NCBI GenBank assembly: GCA_045538535.1
Contig: JAZSRN010000053.1
Span: 20,899 to 84,898, forward strand
DNA from: RUG14219 sp045538535
Lineage (GTDB): Bacteria > Cyanobacteriota > Vampirovibrionia > Gastranaerophilales > Gastranaerophilaceae
Reading direction: 5' to 3'
DNA: 64,000 nt
This document shows, one piece after another, positions 57,440-64,000 of the stretch. The position numbers were made by a program, and so were the translations under genes. Numbering within the stretch: position 1 is the stretch's first letter; each line of letters starts with the position of its first letter. The notes beneath the pieces were generated by a model. It made no database searches and was not told where the DNA came from. It saw nothing but the letters and a program-made list of their open reading frames with translations.

Positions 57440-58006
57440 ATGGCAGAATCACTAGAAGAACTTTTTTTATTCGGTGAAGAAAAAATGGAAAAAGCTATTG
57501 CTCAGTTGCGTCGTGAATTTGGACAAATACGTTCGGGCAGAGCTAATCCGTTAATTTTAGATAAAGTTGTAGTTGATTACTATGGTGCACCAACACCATT
57601 AAGACAAATGTCTCAAGTTACGGTTCAAGACGGGACAACATTGGTTATCACACCGTACGACAAATCAATTTTGAAAGAAATTGAAAAAGCTATCATCAAA
57701 GCTGAAATCGGTATCACCCCAAATAGTGACGGTGTTTGCATCAGATTAGCATTCCCACCGCTAACTGAAGAAAGAAGAAAAGAAATCGTTAAAGATGTTA
57801 AAAAATTGGGCGAAGATGCAAAAGTTGCAGTTAGAAATATTCGCCGCGATATGACAGATGACCTTAAAAAACTTGAAAAATCAGAAAATATGCCGGAAGA
57901 TACCGTTAAAGATAATCAAAATGAAATCCAAAAATTAACGGATAAATACACCGGAATTATTGATTCTGCAGTAGCAGACAAAGAAAAAGAGGTTCTCACA
58001 GTATAA
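57440..58006 (+). CDS. frr: Ribosome recycling factor
   Basis: The protein has 188 residues, the standard length. EKMEKAIAQLRREFGQIRSGRANP split over about 14-38, YYGAPTPLRQMSQV, TPYDKSILKEIEKAI and the Lys/Glu-rich helical domain are the RRF pattern. It splits the post-termination ribosome with EF-G. It follows pyrH by 37 bases with AAAGAGG before the ATG. Its stop overlaps the cdsA start (TAATGG). Confidence 0.97.
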   Translation: MAESLEELFLFGEEKMEKAIAQLRREFGQIRSGRANPLILDKVVVDYYGAPTPLRQMSQVTVQDGTTLVITPYDKSILKEIEKAIIKAEIGITPNSDGVCIRLAFPPLTEERRKEIVKDVKKLGEDAKVAVRNIRRDMTDDLKKLEKSENMPEDTVKDNQNEIQKLTDKYTGIIDSAVADKEKEVLTV

Positions 58007-58878
58007 TGGATGTTATAAAAGGCTTGAATAAAAACGCAACAAGAATGCTGACCGGCTTGATTATGGGTACAATTGCAATGTTATCTATAATTCATGGTGG
58101 TGTTGCATTGCTTGCACTTGTACTTTTGGTAATATTTGCGGCATCTAGAGAATATGTAAAAATTCTCGAACACAAAGGTTTTTATCCAAGCCTTAAAGTC
58201 ATCCTTTTATCAGAAGCTTTCTTAGCAGCAATTGCATATTTTCAACGTTTTGACCTTGTTGCAGTTGCCCTAACATTTTGTACGGTTATAACATTTATGT
58301 GGGTACTATTCAAAGGACGTCAACCATATATCGCAAATGCAGCAACAACAATCTTAGGATTTGTTTATTGTGGCTGGTTTCCTTTACATTTATTATTTTT
58401 AAGAAATTTAAACTGTGAACAGTATTCTGACGGCCTTGGTTTTGTCGTGATGATGTTTGTTGCTGTACTATTAACCGACACCGGTTGTTATTATGCGGGA
58501 TGCAATTTCGGTAAACATAAACTTGCACCGGTGGTAAGCCCAAATAAGACAATTGAGGGTTCTATCGGCGGAATTATTGCTGCTGTAATCGGATGTTTAA
58601 TAATTGGCTCAATTATTGATGTTCCTTGGTTTCATTCACTTATTATCGGGTTAATCTGCACTATCTTTGGCCAAATCGGAGATTTGTGCGAAAGTCTTAT
58701 AAAACGTGATGCCGGAGTAAAAGATTCGGGAGATTCATTACCAGGACATGGCGGCTTTTTAGACAGAACCGATAGTTTTATATTTACAATTCCAATAATG
58801 TTTTATTATTGCAAGTTTTTTGTATTTACTGATGAATATATCAATATGTTTATAAATTTATTTAGAGGATTGCTTTAG
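58006..58878 (+). CDS. cdsA: Phosphatidate cytidylyltransferase
   Basis: The protein has 290 residues and about eight membrane helices. The family signature near the C-terminus is VSPNKTIEGSIGG, then IGDLCESLIKRDAGVKDSG and the tail PGHGGFLDRTDS. It makes CDP-diacylglycerol from phosphatidate and CTP for phospholipid synthesis. The ATG overlaps the frr stop, and its own stop overlaps the rnc GTG. uppS, a frequent neighbour, is missing between frr and cdsA. Confidence 0.95.
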   Translation: MDVIKGLNKNATRMLTGLIMGTIAMLSIIHGGVALLALVLLVIFAASREYVKILEHKGFYPSLKVILLSEAFLAAIAYFQRFDLVAVALTFCTVITFMWVLFKGRQPYIANAATTILGFVYCGWFPLHLLFLRNLNCEQYSDGLGFVVMMFVAVLLTDTGCYYAGCNFGKHKLAPVVSPNKTIEGSIGGIIAAVIGCLIIGSIIDVPWFHSLIIGLICTIFGQIGDLCESLIKRDAGVKDSGDSLPGHGGFLDRTDSFIFTIPIMFYYCKFFVFTDEYINMFINLFRGLL

Positions 58879-59570
58879 TGAAAAATTTAGAAAAAATTTT
58901 CGGAATTACCATTGATAATCCCGAAAACTTTAAGCGCGCAATAACACACCCTTCTTATATTCAAGAACACAATCTTGACTATATGGACTGCTACGAACGC
59001 TTAGAATTTTTAGGCGATGCCGTATTAAAACTTACAGTTTCAGACGTTTTATACGAAAAATATGCCGATTCTCAAGAAGGATTTATGTCAAAAATCCGCT
59101 CTATCGTCGTTTCTGATGCTACGCTATTTGATTTGGCAAAAAAAATCGGTTTGCCGGAACTTCTATTAATTGGAAAACATGAAGAAAAACAAGGCTGCAG
59201 ACAACTTGAATCAATTTCGGCTTGCGCATTTGAAGCAATTCTAGGGGCTTATTACCTTGACGGGAAATTGACAGAAATACGCGATTTCATAAGAAAAAAT
59301 TTGGCACCATATATTGACGATGTAGAAAACAATGCCGCAAAATACAATGCTAAGGCAATATTGCAAGAATATACTCAAAGCTTAACTAAAGAAACGCCAA
59401 AATATTCGCTTATTGAACAAATAGGGCCGGAACATAACAAACGATTTATTATTGCGGTCTCATATAAAGACGAAATTATTGCTCAAGGTGAAGGACGCAC
59501 AAAAAAAGAAGCCGAACAACAAGCCGCATACGAAGCTTGCAAAATTTTAGGAGTAGTAGAAAATGTCTGA
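58878..59570 (+). CDS. rnc: Ribonuclease III
   Basis: The protein has 230 residues. The endonuclease domain contains the signature ERLEFLGDAVLKL and ESISACAFEAILGAYYLD, including the catalytic acids. The C-terminal dsRBD (NAKAILQEYTQSLTKETPKYSL split, then EGRTKKEAEQQAAYEACKIL) is complete. The start is GTG overlapping the cdsA stop (TAGTG). It processes rRNA precursors and dsRNA. It overlaps rpe by 8 bases. Confidence 0.96.
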   Translation: MKNLEKIFGITIDNPENFKRAITHPSYIQEHNLDYMDCYERLEFLGDAVLKLTVSDVLYEKYADSQEGFMSKIRSIVVSDATLFDLAKKIGLPELLLIGKHEEKQGCRQLESISACAFEAILGAYYLDGKLTEIRDFIRKNLAPYIDDVENNAAKYNAKAILQEYTQSLTKETPKYSLIEQIGPEHNKRFIIAVSYKDEIIAQGEGRTKKEAEQQAAYEACKILGVVENV

Positions 59571-60207
59571 TATAATAATTTCACCATCTATTCTTTCCGC
59601 AGATTTTGCAAACCTTGAACAAGACATTAAAAAAGTCGAAAATGCCGGCGCAAACTGGCTCCACATAGATGTTATGGACGGTCACTTTGTTCCAAATATT
59701 ACCATTGGAGTCCCGGTAGTAAAATCAATCAAAAAAATTACAAATCTCGAACTAGACGTACATTTAATGATAGAAAATCCGGCCCAATATGTAGAACAAT
59801 TTGCTGATGTAGGCGCAAATATTATCACATTTCATCACGAAGCAGTCTTGAATAATGATGACAGAATATCTTTAATAAACAAAATAAAAAATTTAGGATG
59901 CAAAGCCGGAGTTTCTATTAAACCAAATACAAATCCCGAAGTCCTTTTACCATATATCAACCAGATAGATTTAGCTCTGATAATGACTGTTGAACCGGGA
60001 TTTGGCGGACAAAAGTTCATGCCTGAATGTGCAGAAAAAATTGCTTTCATTAAGAAACACAAGGATAATCTTATTATCCAAGTTGACGGAGGCATAAACG
60101 CCGATACTGCACAAATTTGCAAAGCCCTAGGCGCAAATTCTTTGGTTGCCGGCAATTATATTTACAAGGCACCAGACATAAAAGCAGCGATTGCATCTCT
60201 TAGATAA
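59563..60207 (+). CDS. rpe: Ribulose-phosphate 3-epimerase
   Basis: The protein has 214 residues forming a TIM barrel. ISPSILSADFANL, HIDVMDGHFVPNITIG, LDVHLMIENP, MTVEPGFGGQKF and VDGGINADTA are the conserved Rpe motifs with metal-binding His and Asp. It interconverts ribulose-5-P and xylulose-5-P in the pentose phosphate pathway. It is the last gene of the operon and ends 3 bases before a convergent gene. Confidence 0.96.
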   Translation: MSDIIISPSILSADFANLEQDIKKVENAGANWLHIDVMDGHFVPNITIGVPVVKSIKKITNLELDVHLMIENPAQYVEQFADVGANIITFHHEAVLNNDDRISLINKIKNLGCKAGVSIKPNTNPEVLLPYINQIDLALIMTVEPGFGGQKFMPECAEKIAFIKKHKDNLIIQVDGGINADTAQICKALGANSLVAGNYIYKAPDIKAAIASLR

Positions 60208-60210
60208 TTT

Positions 60211-61215
60211 CTATTGAATACCTTTGCGTTCTTTACGCTTCAACATTTCAATAGGATCTGCGGTAATATCTTCATCTGACAGTGTATTGTCGTCCTCTGG
60301 TTTTTCATCAGCAGCAGACACATCAGTTTCTGCAGTTTTCATCTCATCAGGTTGTTGAGCTTCTCCGTTTGGATCTTCATCAACATTGCCAATATCATCT
60401 TCTTGTTTATTTTGCTCTTGTACCGCCGCATCTACACCGGTGGATTGCTGAATTTCTGCACTATAAGCACGCACATTTTGTCCAAAAGTACCAACTTCAA
60501 GTTCAGCAGCCGAAGTTATAGTAAGACTTGCGCTTGCAGTATTTATTGCATTTGTACTTTGCTCAATTACTTGCGCGGCTTTCGCTGCGTTTTCAGTTTC
60601 AACATCTGTGCTAACCAACCCAATAGCTTGATTACCTAATGAAATTGCATTCTGTGCGGTTGCTGAAACTCCGGCAATATTTGATTGCATTGCAGAAATT
60701 TGAGCTGAAAAACCACTCATAACACCTTGAGCAGAACTTCCGGCCGCAGCTAATTGCTCATCAAGTGATGCAACCTTAGCTTTGTCACCACTCGTTGCCG
60801 CATTAGTACGCTGCTCAACCAACGCATTAATTCTACCCATTAAAGACTCTTGCTGAGATTGCGCTTCACTATACGCAGTTGCCGCATTTGCAGTCCAAGA
60901 GTCTAATTCAGACATTAACGCCTCAACTTCATCAGCAGCCAAATCACTCTGTTGCGCGAGCGCTATATCTTCATCAAGCGCAGAAACCCCCGAAGCACCT
61001 TGAGGATTTTGCGCAGTCACCGCCCCCGATTGTGACATTTCATAAGTCACATTATCAGGTGCATTTGCAATTTTTGCCATTTCTTCAACCCATCGTTTTA
61101 CCTCGGACGGAATTTCGTCATCTATACCTTCTGCTTGGTATTGCTGAACCTCTTTTACAGTCAGCTTATACCAATCTATTTGTTGCGCTCCAATCTTATT
61201 GATAGCATCTACCAT
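60211..61215 (-). CDS. Ala/Gln/Ser-rich helical hypothetical protein
   Basis: I do not recognise this 334-residue protein. Residues 60-260 are Ala-, Ser- and Gln-rich with heptad-like helices (AAKAAQVIEQSTNAINTAS), predicting a long coiled rod. The last 70 residues are strongly acidic (Glu/Asp/Pro) and end in a basic cap (LKRKERKG). There is no signal peptide. It is visibly richer in G and C than its neighbours. AAGGAGC precedes the ATG. ACTTTATATAAA upstream near 61313 resembles the -10 part of the shared motif, though a TTGACT lies at a sigma-70-like distance. An export or surface role is possible but unproven. Confidence 0.72.
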   Translation of the reverse strand: MVDAINKIGAQQIDWYKLTVKEVQQYQAEGIDDEIPSEVKRWVEEMAKIANAPDNVTYEMSQSGAVTAQNPQGASGVSALDEDIALAQQSDLAADEVEALMSELDSWTANAATAYSEAQSQQESLMGRINALVEQRTNAATSGDKAKVASLDEQLAAAGSSAQGVMSGFSAQISAMQSNIAGVSATAQNAISLGNQAIGLVSTDVETENAAKAAQVIEQSTNAINTASASLTITSAAELEVGTFGQNVRAYSAEIQQSTGVDAAVQEQNKQEDDIGNVDEDPNGEAQQPDEMKTAETDVSAADEKPEDDNTLSDEDITADPIEMLKRKERKGIQ

Positions 61216-61399
61216 ATCTTTACTTGCTCCTTTTGGTACAATAATACTATATCTTTATCGGTATAAATTTTAAAATCTTTATTTTATATTAACTTTTGTA
61301 ACAAAATTTATATAAAGTGAATATAAAAAGTCAATATTTTTTTAAAGGGATTTTTTATATATATACAAGAGCGAAATAAAGAAGAAGAGAGGTTATAAA

Positions 61400-61573
61400 A
61401 TGGCACAAATGATGTTATTCGATTCAGTATCGGAAAAATATAAAGAAACTTCAGAAGCATTAAAGAAAGTAAAGTTGACAGATAAATTAGTAATACGTAA
61501 ATCGCTAACCGAAATGATGAAACAATCATTCTTCCATGGCGCGAATAGATACGGTTACAACTTTATCGCATAA
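61400..61573 (+). CDS. Small hypothetical protein (57 residues)
   Basis: AGAGAGG lies 7 bases before an ATG at 61400. The 57-codon frame (MAQMMLFDSVSEKYKETSEAL... to ...ANRYGYNFIA) ends with TAA at 61573. A hairpin terminator follows 78 bases after the stop. The protein is a short amphipathic helix bundle with a Tyr/Gly-rich end. No family is recognised. Confidence 0.6.
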   Translation: MAQMMLFDSVSEKYKETSEALKKVKLTDKLVIRKSLTEMMKQSFFHGANRYGYNFIA

Positions 61574-61651
61574 CCAACAAACAAATTGTCGTTGGATTAA
61601 GGAAAAAAGGAAAAAGAAAACATTAAACAAAGAATATAGGATAGGATTTAC

Positions 61652-61676
61652 AAGGCTGATAAACATCAGCCTTTTT
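61652..61676 (+). terminator. Terminator of the small gene 61400
   Basis: AAGGCTGAT pairs with ATCAGCCTT around AAAC, followed by Ts. Confidence 0.88.
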
Positions 61677-61728
61677 GATTATATAAAGTTAGGATTAAAG
61701 ATAAACGCTAAAAATTTAAGAATAGGGG

Positions 61729-61756
61729 TTGAAAAATAAGACAAAATGGGTATAAT
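61729..61756 (+). promoter_or_regulatory. Promoter of ssrA
   Basis: TTGAAA (61729-61734), 16 bases, TATAAT (61751-61756). It implies a primary transcript starting near 61763 with a short 5' leader removed by RNase P. Confidence 0.7.
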
Positions 61757-61776
61757 AAAATTACAACCAAATTCAA

Positions 61777-62184
61777 GGGGACGTAATGGTTTTGACAGGA
61801 TGCTCCGGTTGAATCAGGTTGCGAGTCCGAGCGCTGTTCTCGGTTATCAACGAGCAAAAAAATAAGTGCTAACAACACAGTAGATGCCACAGATGCATTC
61901 GCAGCAGTAGCTCGCAGAAACGCATTGGCTGCTTAATTTCGCAGTCGGCCACTCTATTTAGCCCAGCTTGCCGGCTGATAGGGTCAATTATGCAAGACGC
62001 AGTATCGTGATGACAGTGGCGATACCAAGATAACTGTTAGGGGTTTAGAGTTTCCCTTAAATAAAACCTAGGACTGATTTAACGGTTTTGATGCTTCCGG
62101 AATCAGTTGAGCGAATTGTCATCTACACTCGTAGAAGCTTGCTTCGATCCATTTTGGACGTGGGTTCGACTCCCACCGTCTCCA
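61777..62184 (+). ncRNA. ssrA: Transfer-messenger RNA (one-piece tmRNA)
   Basis: The 5' end GGGGACG pairs with CGTCTCC near the 3' end (one G-U), followed by discriminator A at 62184; CCA is not encoded. GTAATGGTTTTGACAGGATG and GTGGGTTCGACTCCCAC are the usual 5' and T-arm parts. The tag frame starts at GCT 61868 and ends at TAA 61934-61936. It encodes 22 residues beginning ANNTVDATD and ending RRNALAA. The ANN start and ALAA end are like those of cyanobacterial tags, but the middle differs. It rescues stalled ribosomes with SmpB (not in the window). It is continuous, so not a permuted two-piece form. Confidence 0.96.
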
Positions 62185-62212
62185 TATTATTTTAAAATCG
62201 AAAACTTAATAA

Positions 62213-62247
62213 AAGCCTGTAAAATCAATAGTTTTACAGGTTTTATT
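62213..62247 (+). terminator. Terminator of ssrA
   Basis: CCTGTAAAA pairs with TTTTACAGG around a 7-base loop, followed by TTTTATTATTATATTTT. Confidence 0.85.
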
Positions 62248-62249
62248 AT

Positions 62250-62571
62250 TATATTTTATTGTCCGTTTTGGTTTGTACGGGTAGTGTGAAAATTTTGGGC
62301 AAAGTTAGAACACTAACGAGTTTCAGGGTTAGGAAATAACAAAACCATGTGTGACACAAAACGGACGAAAACGGACTTTTAATGGACTGTCACATTTGGT
62401 TTGAAAATTTTGGGCAATCAAAAATTTGGCTTATTCTTAAATAATACTGTGTGTTTAGGTGGTTGTACGGATAGATTGGTTATTTGGGGCAAAGTCCGTT
62501 TTGGGAATTTTGAAATTTAAAAAAGTACGTATATGAATAGCACTATATAAAATTTAATGTTTGATAGTTTT
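62250..62571. repeat. Gene-free stretch with degenerate repeats
   Basis: No convincing gene is seen. GTACGG-x-TAG followed within 12-20 bases by TTTGGGCAAAGT occurs near 62276 and 62466, with a partial copy (AAAATTTTGGGCAA) near 62404. GACGAAAACGGACTTTTAATGGAC split over 62363-62386 belongs to the same family as the units at 9662, 10923 and 11848. The stretch lies directly after the ssrA 3' end, a common integration site, but no att duplication is visible. Confidence 0.55.
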
Positions 62572-64000
62572 TTAAACTATATTTCTTGCTTGCCAGAAAT
62601 ATAATTGTCCTGCTTTTATTCCACCCTCAATGTCTTGAGGTCTGCCAAATTCTTTTTCTAAAACTAATGCATTTTTAACTAGTTTTTTCAACGTTGGAAG
62701 CAATTCTTCAAAACGAGATTCGCCAAGTTTTGTAATTTTTAATATATTATAATTCTCGTCAAAAATGTACTCGATCATTATTTCATGTTCTTTTTCAACA
62801 GCCAATTTTCCATTTCTTTTATCAAAAGTAATTTGATATGGCTCAGGTCTGCAATAAGACTTGTCAGTAATTAACATTTCAATTAAAAGTTTGTTTTTAT
62901 CTAAAGGCGATTCCGTATAAGTTGTAAAAACATAGTCAGATAAAATCCTATCTTGAATTATTACACTTGGTTTTATTTCGTCATCTTTAATCCCATGTCG
63001 TTCTCTTGATTTAACTGCAATTGGCTTATTTTTTGATTGAAGAACTCTATTTATGACATCCAAGTCCAACCACTCTAAAGATGCTCCAAAAGAATCATAT
63101 AAACCGGCAGCGGAATATCCCTCTAAATCTTCGCCATTGAAAGCTGAACGAACCATAATGTTATCGTCAGAAAGAACACCTCTTGCATAATCTTTTATCT
63201 CATTTATAATTTCATTATCTTTATTGAAACGATTTTTAGGATTTTCTGCTATATATTTTTCTACCCGTTCTAAATAAGCATGAGGTAAAACAAAAGCACT
63301 CGGAATAATAACATCTTGCAGTTTACCTTCTTTTACTAAATTCATCATTCGTTTAAGGTTATATGCTTTATTCCCAACTGTATCTTTTTCACATTCATCT
63401 AAAGATAATATTCTATCAATTCTTCTCATTGCAGGAACTGTGATTTTTTCTGCCAATTGAGAAGTTTTAGTAATAGGTGCTATTTCTTGGCAATCTAAGT
63501 TTTCGCCCTCGTTAGAAATTGAAATAAATTTACCTTCATATTTATTTAATTTAGCTAGACTCCGCTCATCAGAAACTAAATGTCCAAATGAGAAGTAATC
63601 TCTACAAATTGCTGAAAAATGCGATAGTAAACCTGATGAACCTGATTTTAATATTAGTCCTTCGGCTTTCTCAAAGTATTTATAGCATTGCTCATCATTA
63701 TCACATATTATGATTAGAGGAGTGTCTGAATTAAGCAGTTTTTCATCTACATTATTTGAATGTACTAATAAGCCCTTTGCAGTTCCTTTCATTAATGCTT
63801 GTTTTGAGGTTTTATTTAAACTCCTAATTATACTATTGATTTTGTCTTTATCTAAAAACCTCTCTTGTCCTTGTAATTCATACTTCCCTGTATCTTCATA
63901 AAAGATTCTATATTCATCACTTAAAACCGATGTTTTAGTTGTATAATATTTCCCATCATATACCATTTCGGTTTTCTGGTCGAACCAATCTACATGAACA
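62572..64000 (-). CDS. PEP-synthase-like phosphotransferase, C-terminal part (5' end outside window)
   Basis: The frame stays open to the right edge (codons upstream of the ATG at 63966 read V-H-V-D-W-F-D-Q-K-T-E), so the gene begins outside. About 475 residues are visible. A swivelling phosphohistidine domain comes first (GTAKGLLVHS, then the SGLLSHFSAICRDYF motif with the candidate phospho-His). A PEP/pyruvate-binding ATP-grasp domain follows (DTVGNKAYNLKRM, IMVRSAFNGEDLEGYSAAGLYDSF split, PQDIEGGIKAGQLYFWQARNI). In PEP synthase and PPDK the ATP-grasp comes first, so the visible order is reversed. The acceptor is unknown. Confidence 0.85.
   Translation of the reverse strand, partial: VHVDWFDQKTEMVYDGKYYTTKTSVLSDEYRIFYEDTGKYELQGQERFLDKDKINSIIRSLNKTSKQALMKGTAKGLLVHSNNVDEKLLNSDTPLIIICDNDEQCYKYFEKAEGLILKSGSSGLLSHFSAICRDYFSFGHLVSDERSLAKLNKYEGKFISISNEGENLDCQEIAPITKTSQLAEKITVPAMRRIDRILSLDECEKDTVGNKAYNLKRMMNLVKEGKLQDVIIPSAFVLPHAYLERVEKYIAENPKNRFNKDNEIINEIKDYARGVLSDDNIMVRSAFNGEDLEGYSAAGLYDSFGASLEWLDLDVINRVLQSKNKPIAVKSRERHGIKDDEIKPSVIIQDRILSDYVFTTYTESPLDKNKLLIEMLITDKSYCRPEPYQITFDKRNGKLAVEKEHEIMIEYIFDENYNILKITKLGESRFEELLPTLKKLVKNALVLEKEFGRPQDIEGGIKAGQLYFWQARNIV

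Noticed and set aside
61708..62289. Open frames of about 60 codons on both strands
   Set aside because: They lie within or across the tmRNA, whose structure explains the sequence.
62185..62571. Integration att site at the ssrA 3' end
   Set aside because: No second copy of the ssrA 3' end and no integrase were found in the window.

Overview
The window is AT-rich and gene-dense. It looks like a diderm bacterium of the cyanobacterial sister lineage (Vampirovibrionia/Melainabacteria, probably a Gastranaerophilales-type genome). That assignment is inference. It rests on an outer-membrane two-partner secretion barrel and a Skp-type periplasmic chaperone, three prepilin-like proteins with the AFTLAEV/GFTLAEV N-terminus, a Tic20-like membrane protein, a one-piece tmRNA whose tag starts ANN, and a matrixin-type protease.

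Layout. 0-9 kb: a sensor kinase cut by the left edge with tadA, a secreted parvulin, a response regulator/kinase pair, a large membrane protein, a PHP phosphoesterase, a prepilin divergent from an XRE regulator, a leucine-repeat protein and tRNA-Ala. 9.4-15.1 kb: an accessory-looking stretch of unrecognised proteins (one EF-hand-like, one zincin-like) among several intergenic repeat families, ending with a duplicated photolyase 5' end around a two-gene insert. 15-26 kb: class II photolyase, M48 peptidase with two YbjQ-family proteins, bioD-bioA, TpsB, Skp, a SEC-C protein, cytidine deaminase and small secreted proteins. 26-39 kb: two surface-glycan gene groups, a uridine-kinase-like protein, two paralogous glycine-zipper proteins, an NAD-type isocitrate dehydrogenase and a lone OppF-type ATPase. 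39-48 kb: recR-ybaB, a matrixin, a Tic20-like protein, TPR proteins, rsfS, a TrmB-type regulator, a zincin-like protein and a pterin-binding methyltransferase-like protein. 48-56 kb: two more prepilins beside regulators (one built from four winged helices), then an AddAB-like recombination module made of a tandem two-helicase protein and a separate nuclease. 56.7-60.2 kb: the housekeeping operon pyrH-frr-cdsA-rnc-rpe. 60-64 kb: an Ala/Gln-rich protein, a small gene, tmRNA, a repeat stretch and a phosphotransferase-like gene running off the right edge.

Genome-wide style. Many genes carry a normal Shine-Dalgarno sequence, but at least ten have a -10 hexamer 6-7 bases before the start codon and no ribosome-binding site, so they are probably transcribed as leaderless mRNAs. 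Three unrecognised membrane-protein genes share a promoter-like motif, GGCAAT-N17-CTTTATA. Two of the three prepilin genes are divergent from stand-alone XRE regulators with operator-like repeats between them. Intergenic hairpin terminators are common and clear.

Functional links. Surface biogenesis is the strongest theme (TpsB, Skp, prepilins, glycosyltransferases, sugar epimerase). It is followed by DNA repair (photolyase, RecR, AddAB-like module) and translation housekeeping (TadA, tmRNA, RsfS, Frr, RNase III).
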